64,000 bases of DNA from Microthrixaceae bacterium. GTDB taxonomy: Bacteria > Actinomycetota > Acidimicrobiia > Acidimicrobiales > Poriferisodalaceae. A program made the position numbers and the translations under genes. Positions 25,964-33,620 of the stretch are shown here, piece by piece; the first letter of the stretch is position 1, and each line of letters opens with the position of its first letter. The stretch is taken from the NCBI GenBank assembly GCA_011523825.1, contig WTFX01000026.1, positions 206,321-270,320 on the forward strand, read 5' to 3'. Below the pieces are notes generated by a model. It was not told the origin of the DNA, ran no database searches, and saw nothing but the letters and a program-made list of their open reading frames with translations.

Positions 25964-26458
25964 ATGGTTGCGCAGAACATCGCCTTCGGCATCATCGCGG
26001 GAATCACCGTGCTGGCTGCCATCGGCATGGTGACGACGCGCAACATCGTGCACGCAGCGCTGTTCCTGGTGGCCGTGCTGGGCGGCCTCGCGGCGAACTA
26101 CGTGTTGCTCACCGCCGAGTTCATTGCCACCACGCAGGTGCTCGTCTACATCGGTGCCGTGATGGTGCTGTTTCTGTTCGGCATCATGCTCACCCGGGCA
26201 CCGATCGGGCGAATACCTCAGATGACCGGGGCCACCTGGCCGGTTGCCGCACTGTCGGCACTGGCCCTGGGCGCCGTCACCGTCTATGCCCTCATCGATC
26301 GCTTCGGCACCGATTCGCTGGCCACCGACAGCACAGTCTTCCGCACGGCCGACGTGTCCGACTCGGTCTTCTCCCAATACATCATCCCGTTCGAAGCGAT
26401 ATCAGTGCTGCTACTAGCCGCACTGATCGGCGCCGTTGTACTGGCGCGGCGGGACTGA
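25964..26458 (+). CDS. nuoJ: NADH-quinone oxidoreductase subunit J (operon 2)
   Basis: Five-helix membrane subunit, 164 residues, close to the usual length. Conserved segments: NIVHAALFLVAVLGGLAANYVLL (residues ~27-49) and QVLVYIGAVMVLFLFGIML (~58-76). A short periplasmic stretch (VFRTADVSDSVFSQYI) precedes the last helix. It has no repeat tail, unlike NuoJ of operon 1. Confidence 0.94.
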   Translation: MVAQNIAFGIIAGITVLAAIGMVTTRNIVHAALFLVAVLGGLAANYVLLTAEFIATTQVLVYIGAVMVLFLFGIMLTRAPIGRIPQMTGATWPVAALSALALGAVTVYALIDRFGTDSLATDSTVFRTADVSDSVFSQYIIPFEAISVLLLAALIGAVVLARRD

Positions 26459-26459
26459 G

Positions 26460-26537
26460 ATGAACGAAACAGTGATTCGGGCCACGGCAGTGGGTACGAC
26501 GGCGATGGACGCCAAGAAGGTCGGCTCATGCTGCTGA
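26460..26537 (+). CDS. 25-residue ORF between nuoJ2 and nuoK2
   Basis: The ATG lies one base after the nuoJ2 stop and the TGA falls inside nuoK2 (10-base overlap). It fills a 69-base gap that is unusually long for this operon. Content is polar and not recognisable. It has the same length (25 residues) as the ORF before nuoM2. It may be only a spacer that keeps translation continuous. Confidence 0.35.
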   Translation: MNETVIRATAVGTTAMDAKKVGSCC

Positions 26538-26827
26538 ACCAGTTCCTGCTGCTTGGTGCGCTGCTGTTCGCCGTGGGCGTCTACGGCGTGCTGGCGCGCC
26601 GCAACGCGGTCATGGTGCTGATGTCGATCGAGCTGATGCTGAACGCCGTCAATCTCAACTTCGTGGCGTTCGGATTGCAGCACGACGTGGTGTCGGGGCA
26701 GGTTTTTGCCCTGTTCATCATTGCGGTCGCAGCGGCCGAGGTCGGCGTGGGCCTGGCCATCGTGCTGCTGCTGTACCGCAACCGCAAGTCGATCGCGGTC
26801 GACGAGTTCGACCTGATGAAGGGCTGA
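26528..26827 (+). CDS. nuoK: NADH-quinone oxidoreductase subunit K (operon 2)
   Basis: Three-helix membrane subunit, 99 residues. Glutamate helices: [17 protein letters not shown] (residues ~35-51) and [24 protein letters not shown] (~66-89). The start ATG lies within the preceding short ORF, preceded by AAGAAGGTCGG as a plausible ribosome-binding region. Confidence 0.95.
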   Translation: MLLNQFLLLGALLFAVGVYGVLARRNAVMVLMSIELMLNAVNLNFVAFGLQHDVVSGQVFALFIIAVAAAEVGVGLAIVLLLYRNRKSIAVDEFDLMKG

Positions 26828-26837
26828 GCGCACGCGC

Positions 26838-29024
26838 ATGGATTGGTTTCTTGAGAACGCGTTTCTCATCCCGCTGATCCCGGCGGTCTCCTTCGTCGTC
26901 ATCCTGCTGTTCGGCCGCAGCGTCATCGGCGTCGAGCGGGTCCAGAAGGTGGGCATCACCGCGGTCGGCATCGTGTGGATTTTCTCGATGATCGCCGCGG
27001 CGTCGTGGATCACCCGGGTGGAAGACAGCACTTCGTCAACCGACGGCAAAGCCGAGCACGCCCAGATCGCGGTCAACGAGGGGCTGAGCGCTTCAGGTTC
27101 AAGCACTGTCGACGGCGAGCTGTACCTCGCCGCCGAAGACGACGGTCACGCCGACGACGGGTATGGCTATGCCACCACCGAGCCGGTCATCTCCGAGGTC
27201 GACGGCTGGTGGTCGAGCAGTGGTGTCGACTTTGCCGTGGGCACTCTGGTGGACGGCCAGACGGTGCTGCTGCTGATCGTGGTGACGTCGATCTCGTTGC
27301 TGGTGCACATTTATTCCAGCGAGTACGTGAAGGGCGACCGGCGATTCGTCCACTACTACGCATTCCTGAGCCTGTTCACCGCCTCGATGCTCTTCTTCGT
27401 CATGGCCCAGAACCTGGTCCAGATGATCGTGGGCTGGGAGCTGGTGGGCGTGTGCAGCTTCGTGCTCATCGGGCATTGGTGGGAGGAACGACCGAATACC
27501 GACGCGGCTGTGAAGGCCTTCCTGACCAACCGCGTCGGCGACATCGGCCTGCTGGTCGGTGTCGCCATCCTGTTCGGGACGTTCAAGACCTTCGACATCG
27601 ACGCCATCAACCGGATGGCGGGCGAGATGGGCAGCGAGATCCACTTCGCCCTGCTGATGGCGTCGATCGCCCTCATGGCGGCGGTGTGCTCCAAGTCGGG
27701 CCAGTTCCCGCTGCACACCTGGCTGCCCGATGCCATGGCCGGCCCCACGCCGGTCTCTGCGCTGATCCACGCCGCGACCATGGTCGTCGCGGGTGTGTTC
27801 ATGATCGGCCGGCTGTACCCGGTTTTCTTCGAGGGCTTCTCCATCGGCACCTCGTCGATCAACCTGATGGCGTTCATCGGCGGCTTCACGGCGCTGATCG
27901 GTGCCGGGCTGGCCTTCGCCCAGTGGGACATCAAGAAGGTGCTGGCGTACAGCACCGTGAGCCAGCTCGGCTACATGGTGATGGCACTGGGTGTGGGTGC
28001 TTGGACTGCCGCCATGTTCCACCTGTTCACGCACGCCTTCTTCAAGGCCTGCCTGTTCCTGGGGGCCGGCTCGGTCAGCCATGCGGCGCACCACACCTTC
28101 GACATGCGGGAGATGGGCGGCCTGCGCAAGTACATGCCGCACACCTACAAGACCTTTGTGATCTCGACGCTGGCGCTGGCGGGCGTGTTTCCCTTTGCTG
28201 GTTTCTGGTCGAAAGACGAGATCCTGCTCGGGGCGTTCGCGGGACAGCAGAGCGCCTACCCGCTCATGCTGATCTTCGGCTGCGTGGTGGCGCTGCTGAC
28301 CGCCGCCTACATGACCCGGGTCATCTGGTACACGTTCTGGGGCGAGTACCGGGGCCACGGCCACCCCCACGAGTCACCCAAGGTGATGACCGTGCCGCTG
28401 TGGATCCTGGCGGTCATGGCAGTGGGGGCGGGTGCATTCAACCTGCCGACACCGGTATTGGAGATCTTCGGTCTCGAAGGCCTCGCGCATCTCGTGCAGA
28501 CCTACGCCGAGCCCACCCACTACCTGAATGCGGTCGGGCTGTCGCATCCCGACCCGTCGCTGTGGCTGGCGCTCGTGGGCCTCGCGCTGGCGCTGACCGG
28601 CATCGCCATCACGTTCATGTACTTCTGGCGCAACGCCGGGCCGCACGGGCTGACCGAGCGCAACCGGTACGCCAAGGCGGGGTACACGTTCCTCGAGCAG
28701 AAGTACTACCTCGACCACCTCTACACCGACATCGTGGTGGGCTCGATCAAGTCGCCGATTGCCCGGGCCGCCAACTGGGTCAACAACAACGTGATCGACA
28801 AGGTGGTCAACACGGCCGGCGAGGGGGCTCGCGACAGCGGCCGCTGGGTGTACCGCTGGATCGACCAGGGCACTATCGACAACACCGTCAACGCGCTCGG
28901 CAGCGGTGCCGATGCCGGCGGTCAGGGTCTGCGGGTGATGCAGACCGGCAGGGTCCAGAACTACGGCTCGCTGCTGTTCGGCACAGCGGCCGTGGTCGCC
29001 ATCGTGTTCGTGATCGTGTTGTGA
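26838..29024 (+). CDS. nuoL: NADH-quinone oxidoreductase subunit L (operon 2), with extra loop
   Basis: Antiporter-like pump subunit, 728 residues, ~95 longer than operon 1's NuoL. Core motifs: GWELVGVCSFVLIGHWWEERP, KSGQFPLHTWLPDAMAGPTPVSALIHAAT, KKVLAYSTVSQLGYM and GFWSKDEIL. After the second helix there is a soluble insertion (residues ~55-130) rich in Ser, Asp, Glu and Gly (AAEDDGHADDGYGY), predicted to lie on the periplasmic side. The C-terminus is also extended, with repeated INN/VVN-type helical stretches after the lateral helix. Confidence 0.94.
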   Translation: MDWFLENAFLIPLIPAVSFVVILLFGRSVIGVERVQKVGITAVGIVWIFSMIAAASWITRVEDSTSSTDGKAEHAQIAVNEGLSASGSSTVDGELYLAAEDDGHADDGYGYATTEPVISEVDGWWSSSGVDFAVGTLVDGQTVLLLIVVTSISLLVHIYSSEYVKGDRRFVHYYAFLSLFTASMLFFVMAQNLVQMIVGWELVGVCSFVLIGHWWEERPNTDAAVKAFLTNRVGDIGLLVGVAILFGTFKTFDIDAINRMAGEMGSEIHFALLMASIALMAAVCSKSGQFPLHTWLPDAMAGPTPVSALIHAATMVVAGVFMIGRLYPVFFEGFSIGTSSINLMAFIGGFTALIGAGLAFAQWDIKKVLAYSTVSQLGYMVMALGVGAWTAAMFHLFTHAFFKACLFLGAGSVSHAAHHTFDMREMGGLRKYMPHTYKTFVISTLALAGVFPFAGFWSKDEILLGAFAGQQSAYPLMLIFGCVVALLTAAYMTRVIWYTFWGEYRGHGHPHESPKVMTVPLWILAVMAVGAGAFNLPTPVLEIFGLEGLAHLVQTYAEPTHYLNAVGLSHPDPSLWLALVGLALALTGIAITFMYFWRNAGPHGLTERNRYAKAGYTFLEQKYYLDHLYTDIVVGSIKSPIARAANWVNNNVIDKVVNTAGEGARDSGRWVYRWIDQGTIDNTVNALGSGADAGGQGLRVMQTGRVQNYGSLLFGTAAVVAIVFVIVL

Positions 29025-29032
29025 GCAGTGCA

Positions 29033-29110
29033 ATGAATCAGGCAAGGACGACGCAGGCCATGAACCCGTCTTCACTGAAATCGGGCCGTAACCAAGAGGG
29101 AGCTTCCTAG
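29033..29110 (+). CDS. 25-residue ORF between nuoL2 and nuoM2
   Basis: The ATG is 8 bases after the nuoL2 stop and the TAG overlaps the nuoM2 GTG by one base (TAGTG). It spans the whole 85-base gap. It is polar (many Ser, Asn, Gln, Arg), not recognisable, and the same length as the ORF before nuoK2, with no clear sequence similarity to it. Confidence 0.35.
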   Translation: MNQARTTQAMNPSSLKSGRNQEGAS

Positions 29111-30672
29111 TGGACGCAACTGGATTCGACGCTTGGGCGCTGACGCTCGCGGTGTTCCTGCCGGCCGTCGGCGCGCTCGTGATGATGGCAGTGCCCCGTG
29201 CGCGCGAGCTTGAGCTGAAGACCATCGCACTCGGGGCCTCGCTGGCGTCGCTGGCGGTCGGCGTGTACCTGCTGTTCACCTTCGACTACGGCAACGCGGG
29301 GTCGCTGCAGTTCGTGGTGGAAAAGGGCTGGATCAACGCCATCGACGCCGACTACATCATGGGACTCGACGGCCTGTCGTTGCCGCTGCTGATCCTGTCG
29401 ATGGTGATCATCCCGCTGTGCGTGATCTACTCCTGGGAGCACATCCCCGAGCCTGGCAACGCAAAGGCTTTCCTGATCCTGATGCTGATCCTGGCATCGG
29501 GCATGAACGGCACGTTCGTGGCGCAGGACCTCATCTTGTTCTTTGTCTTCTTCGAGGTCGTGCTGCTGCCGATGTATTTCATGATCGGCGTGTGGGGCGG
29601 CGAGAACCGTCGCTACGCCTCGCTGAAGTTCTTCCTGTTCACGCTGTTCGGCTCGGCGCTGATGATCGTCAGCTTCGTGGCGCTGTACTTCGTTGCCACC
29701 GGTGCGAACGGGCTGGACCTGCGCAGTTTCGACATGCGTGTGCTGGCTGACGCCGCCGGCGGCGACTTGGCCCGGGGCACCCAGGCGATCATCTTCGCCG
29801 GCCTGTTCATGGGCTTCGGCATCAAGGTGCCGATGTTCCCGTTCCACACCTGGCTGCCCGACGCGCACACCGAGGCACCCACCGTGGGCTCGGTGATCTT
29901 GGCGGCGATCTTGCTGAAGCTCGGCACGTACGGATTCGTGCGGATCGCACTGCCCTTCCTGCCTGAAGGCGCCGCGGCGTGGGCACCGTGGATCGGCCTG
30001 CTGGCGGTGATCGGCATCATCTACGGCGCCTTGGGCTGCCTGGCGCAGACCGACATGAAACGGCTCATCGCCTTCAGCTCGGTGGCCCACATGGGCTTCG
30101 TCATGCTGGGCATCGCCACGCTGACCCCGATCGGCATCAACGCCGCGGTGTTCGGCATGGTGGCCCACGGGATCATCACCGGGATGCTCTTCTTCCTGGC
30201 CGGTTCGGTGAAAGAGCGGTACCACACGCTGGAGATCAGCCGGCTGGGCGGCCTGCTGAAGTCGGCGCCTCGCATGGGCTGGATCCTGGCCATCTCGGCG
30301 ATGGCGTCACTGGGCCTGCCCGGCTTGGCCGGATTCTGGGGCGAATTCCCGGTGATCCTGTCGGCCTACAACCCGGCCGCGGGCCTGTCAGAGGGGACCT
30401 TCCGCACCTACATGGTGATCGCCGCTGTGGGCACGGTGTTTGCCGCCGGCTACCTGCTGTGGTTGTTCCAGCGCAGTGCGTTCGGCGAGCCCAAGCCCGA
30501 GTGGGAAGGGCACGTGATTGCGGACGTGAATCGTTTCGAGTGGGCGGCGTGGGCGCCGCTCATCATCGCGATGGTGCTCTTCGGTTGGGTCCCCGGGCTG
30601 ATCTTCGGCGTGGTCGATGACGTGTCGACCGGCATCGCCGAGAGCATCAGCGCAGCGGTGGGCGGGAGCTGA
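29110..30672 (+). CDS. nuoM: NADH-quinone oxidoreductase subunit M (operon 2)
   Basis: Antiporter-like pump subunit, 520 residues. Motifs: FFVFFEVVLLPMYFMIGVWG, KVPMFPFHTWLPDAHTEAPT, KLGTYGFVRIALPF, KRLIAFSSVAHMGFVML and LPGLAGFWGEFPV. It uses a GTG start overlapping the preceding short ORF's TAG; GAGGGAGC just upstream is a plausible ribosome-binding site. Confidence 0.95.
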   Translation: MDATGFDAWALTLAVFLPAVGALVMMAVPRARELELKTIALGASLASLAVGVYLLFTFDYGNAGSLQFVVEKGWINAIDADYIMGLDGLSLPLLILSMVIIPLCVIYSWEHIPEPGNAKAFLILMLILASGMNGTFVAQDLILFFVFFEVVLLPMYFMIGVWGGENRRYASLKFFLFTLFGSALMIVSFVALYFVATGANGLDLRSFDMRVLADAAGGDLARGTQAIIFAGLFMGFGIKVPMFPFHTWLPDAHTEAPTVGSVILAAILLKLGTYGFVRIALPFLPEGAAAWAPWIGLLAVIGIIYGALGCLAQTDMKRLIAFSSVAHMGFVMLGIATLTPIGINAAVFGMVAHGIITGMLFFLAGSVKERYHTLEISRLGGLLKSAPRMGWILAISAMASLGLPGLAGFWGEFPVILSAYNPAAGLSEGTFRTYMVIAAVGTVFAAGYLLWLFQRSAFGEPKPEWEGHVIADVNRFEWAAWAPLIIAMVLFGWVPGLIFGVVDDVSTGIAESISAAVGGS

Positions 30673-30674
30673 GG

Positions 30675-32345
30675 ATGAACCTCGGGGCACTTCTCGCGTT
30701 TGTGCGGCCGGATCTCGACTGGCACGCGCTTGCGCCCGAATTGACCCTGCTGGCGGTGGGCACGCTGGTGACCGTCGCCGACATCGCGCTCGATGACAAG
30801 GCCAAGCGGATGATGCCGACACTGGCCGGCATCGGTCTGCTGATCACACTGGTGCCGATCCTGACGTTGGCCGCCGACGGTGCCGAGCGGTCGATGTTCG
30901 GCGGGGCGTACGTCGTCGACGATTTCTCGCTGGTGCTCAAGGCGCTGTTCATCCTGGCCGGCTACGTGGTTGTGCTGATGTCGGTCGACTACGTGCGCGA
31001 GGGCGATTACTACGAGAATGAGTACTACACGCTGCTGCTGACATCGCTGCTGGGCATGGTGATGATGGCCAGCTCGCGCGACCTGGTGAGCGTGTTCGTG
31101 GCGCTGGAGCTGCTGTCGATTCCCGCCTACATGCTGGCGGCCTGGCGCAAGGGCGGGCCCCGTTCCAACGAGGCCGGCCTGAAGTACTACCTGATGGGGG
31201 TGTTCGCCACAGCGGTGATGCTGTACGGCATGTCGCTGGTATTCGGTGTGGCCGGCGACACCGACTTCGGCACGATTGCCGCGGCGCTGAAGGGCGAGGG
31301 CGCGAGCCCGATCGTGATCGTGGCGATCCTGTTCGTGCTGATCGGGTTCGCATTCAAGGTGTCGGCGGTGCCGTTCCACACGTGGGCGCCCGACACCTAC
31401 GAGGGTGCCCCCACGCCGGTGACGGCGTTCCTGTCGGTGGCGTCAAAGGCAGCGGGATTTGTGGCGCTGCTGGCCTTGGTGTTCGTGGCCTTCGAAGGAG
31501 CCGCCGACATCGTGCAGCCGTTCTTCTGGGTGCTGGCCGCGGTGACGATGACCGTGGGCAATCTCATCGCGCTGCGCCAGACGAACATCGTGCGGATGCT
31601 GGCCTACTCGGGCGTGGCGCAGGGCGGCTTCATGCTGGTGCCCTTCGCCGTGGCGTTCGAGGGCGATGCCTGGCGGGTGCCGGGCACCGACATCACGACG
31701 ACCCTGCTGCCCGGCGCATACGAGGCGATCATCGTCTACGCCATCATCTACGCCTTCATGAACCTGGGAGCGTTCAGCGTGGTGCTGGCGGTGTCGCGGC
31801 GAACCCGCTCAGGCGAGATCTCGAGCTACGGCGGGCTGTTCAACTATGCGCCGGGCATGGCAGTGCTGATGACGCTGTTCCTGGCGGCGCTGGCCGGCAT
31901 ACCGCCGGCGGGCGGCTGGTTCGCCAAGTTCGTGATCTTCCGAGCGCTGGCCGATGCGAGCACGCCGGCTGGCTGGGTGCTCGCCGTGATCGTGGCGGTG
32001 AACGCGGTGATCGCGTTCGGCTACTACGCCCGGGTGCTGGTGCAGATGTGGTTCCAGCCGGTGCCCGAGACCGTGGCGCTGGGGGTCGATTCCGGAGGCG
32101 ACGACGAGATCGATCTCGTTGAAGCAGCCGATGCCTCCACCGAGCAGGACGAGCACGGCGATGCGTGGTTGGCCACCGAGGCCCGTCAGGCCACGATGGT
32201 GCGCTTCACTCCTGGGCCGATCCCGATGACGGGGGCATTGGCGGCGGCTCTGGCGATCACGGCCATCGCCACGCTGGCGTTCGGCGTCTTTCCGGGTTTG
32301 GTGAGCCACTTCGGCGACGTCGCATCGTTCCACTTCGGCGGCTGA
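30675..32345 (+). CDS. nuoN: NADH-quinone oxidoreductase subunit N (operon 2)
   Basis: Antiporter-like pump subunit, 556 residues, last nuo gene of operon 2. Motifs: FVALELLSIPAYMLAAWRKG, FKVSAVPFHTWAPDTYEGAPTPVTAFLSV, IVRMLAYSGVAQGGFML and AGIPPAGGWFAKFVIF. A hydrophilic insertion (~residues 470-510; DSGGDDEIDLVEAADASTEQDEHGD) lies before the last helix. It is followed 48 bases later by the MidA-like methyltransferase gene. Confidence 0.95.
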   Translation: MNLGALLAFVRPDLDWHALAPELTLLAVGTLVTVADIALDDKAKRMMPTLAGIGLLITLVPILTLAADGAERSMFGGAYVVDDFSLVLKALFILAGYVVVLMSVDYVREGDYYENEYYTLLLTSLLGMVMMASSRDLVSVFVALELLSIPAYMLAAWRKGGPRSNEAGLKYYLMGVFATAVMLYGMSLVFGVAGDTDFGTIAAALKGEGASPIVIVAILFVLIGFAFKVSAVPFHTWAPDTYEGAPTPVTAFLSVASKAAGFVALLALVFVAFEGAADIVQPFFWVLAAVTMTVGNLIALRQTNIVRMLAYSGVAQGGFMLVPFAVAFEGDAWRVPGTDITTTLLPGAYEAIIVYAIIYAFMNLGAFSVVLAVSRRTRSGEISSYGGLFNYAPGMAVLMTLFLAALAGIPPAGGWFAKFVIFRALADASTPAGWVLAVIVAVNAVIAFGYYARVLVQMWFQPVPETVALGVDSGGDDEIDLVEAADASTEQDEHGDAWLATEARQATMVRFTPGPIPMTGALAAALAITAIATLAFGVFPGLVSHFGDVASFHFGG

Positions 32346-32393
32346 CAGCCGACGGGGCACGTTGTCCCGGTCCGGCGTCCAGACTTGAAGCTG

Positions 32394-33425
32394 ATGGCTG
32401 GGCCCGCACACGGCACCCTGCGTTTCGATGCCTTCATGGACGATGCGCTGTACGGCCCGTCGGGCTTCTACGTGCGCGGCGGCCATCCAGCGGCGCGTGA
32501 CGGTGACTTCGCCACTGCAGTCGAGCTTGGGTCCCTGTTCGCCCGGTGCGTAGCCAGCCATCTGGATCAGGTCTGGCACGAGCTAGGCCGACCTGATCCC
32601 TTCGTGATCGTCGAAGGCGGCGCAGGGCGCGGCACGCTGTGCTGCCAGGTCCTTGCGCACGCCGGCGACTGTCGTCAAGCGGTGCAGTTCGTGATGGTTG
32701 AGCGCGTCGAGCGCCAGCGTGCCGAGGCGCTCGAGCGAGTCGAGGCGCTGGGCGCAGACCTGCCGGTGACGGCGCTCGCCGACCTGCCAACCGGTCCGCT
32801 CATTGGCGTGGTGCTCGCCAACGAACTGCTCGACAACCTGCCTTTCCGCCTGCTCGAACGCTCCGAAACCGGTTGGCACGAAGTGCATGTCTCGCCAGGA
32901 GATTCCTCCGAGGTGTTGAGGCCTGCCCCGGCCGATGCGGCGGCGATGGCCGATGCGCTGGCGCCCGATGCTGCACCGGGCGCGCGAGTGCCGCTGCAGT
33001 TGAAGGCGACGGTCTGGATTCGGCGAGCGCTGAGGCTGCTCGAGCGTGGCCGGCTGCTGGTGTTCGACTACGGCGTACCGACCACAGCAGAGCTGGCGGC
33101 CCGGCCGGTGTCGGAGTGGCTCCGTACCTACCGCGCCCATCGCCGTGGGCATAACCCCCTCGGCAATCCCGGCTCGGCCGACATCACGTGCGAGGTGGCC
33201 TTCGACCAGCTCCCACCCGGCGCCATGCTGACCTCTCAGGCCGACTGGCTCGCCGAATCAGGCATCGATGACATCACTGCGACGGCACGGAACCTGTGGC
33301 AGCGAAGCAGGGCCAAGCCCACCGCCAAGACGCTGGCCGCACGGACCCTGCTGGACGAGGTCGCCGCACTCACGGATCCAAACGGCATGGGCGCATTCTG
33401 GGCCGCCGAGTGGCGCAGCGGCTGA
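32394..33425 (+). CDS. MidA/NDUFAF7-like SAM-dependent methyltransferase (possible complex I assembly factor)
   Basis: A 343-residue protein of the DUF185/MidA family, which has a Rossmann-type SAM methyltransferase fold. Signatures: FDAFMDDALYGPSGFY (residues ~11-26), the SAM loop VEGGAGRGTL (~73-82), VLANELLDNLPFRLLER (~141-157), LLVFDYG and a YRAHRRG stretch. The mitochondrial relative NDUFAF7 dimethylates an arginine in NDUFS2 (NuoD homologue) and is needed for complex I assembly. Its place right after nuoN2 strongly suggests the same partner. A TTG at 32,385 is an alternative start. Confidence 0.85.
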   Translation: MAGPAHGTLRFDAFMDDALYGPSGFYVRGGHPAARDGDFATAVELGSLFARCVASHLDQVWHELGRPDPFVIVEGGAGRGTLCCQVLAHAGDCRQAVQFVMVERVERQRAEALERVEALGADLPVTALADLPTGPLIGVVLANELLDNLPFRLLERSETGWHEVHVSPGDSSEVLRPAPADAAAMADALAPDAAPGARVPLQLKATVWIRRALRLLERGRLLVFDYGVPTTAELAARPVSEWLRTYRAHRRGHNPLGNPGSADITCEVAFDQLPPGAMLTSQADWLAESGIDDITATARNLWQRSRAKPTAKTLAARTLLDEVAALTDPNGMGAFWAAEWRSG

Positions 33426-33459
33426 GATTCTCGTTATTCGTCGCCGCAACGCTGCTGCC

Positions 33460-33485
33460 CGGCCGCGAGCGCTCGTGAGCGGCCG
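33460..33485 (+). terminator. Possible terminator hairpin after the second nuo operon
   Basis: CGGCCGC and GCGGCCG form a 7-bp stem around a 12-base loop, 34 bases after the methyltransferase stop. There is no T-run. It lies just before the presumed acs promoter. Confidence 0.45.
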
Positions 33486-33498
33486 AGTGGGCGGCAAC

Positions 33499-33504
33499 TA
33501 CTCT
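33499..33504 (+). promoter_or_regulatory. Possible -10 box (TACTCT) for acs
   Basis: TACTCT sits ~117 bases before the acs ATG, giving a leader of about 110 bases. The -35 is not clear. The 33,505-33,620 leader holds no ORF worth calling; AGGGG at ~33,611 is the ribosome-binding site. Confidence 0.35.
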
Positions 33505-33620
33505 GCGAATCTGGCCAGGCAGAACACTGAGGGCCGAGGGACGGGGCGAGCCGCGCGGCAGGCGCGTCGGGCAGGCCGAACCAGCAGAACCACGACAAGG
33601 CAGACAGAACAGGGGCACCG

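Noticed and set aside
26975-29110. 711-codon plus-strand frame inside nuoL2
   Set aside because: It is a frame-shifted shadow of nuoL2, with Arg/Pro-rich composition; only its last 25 codons form a plausible small ORF with its own start.
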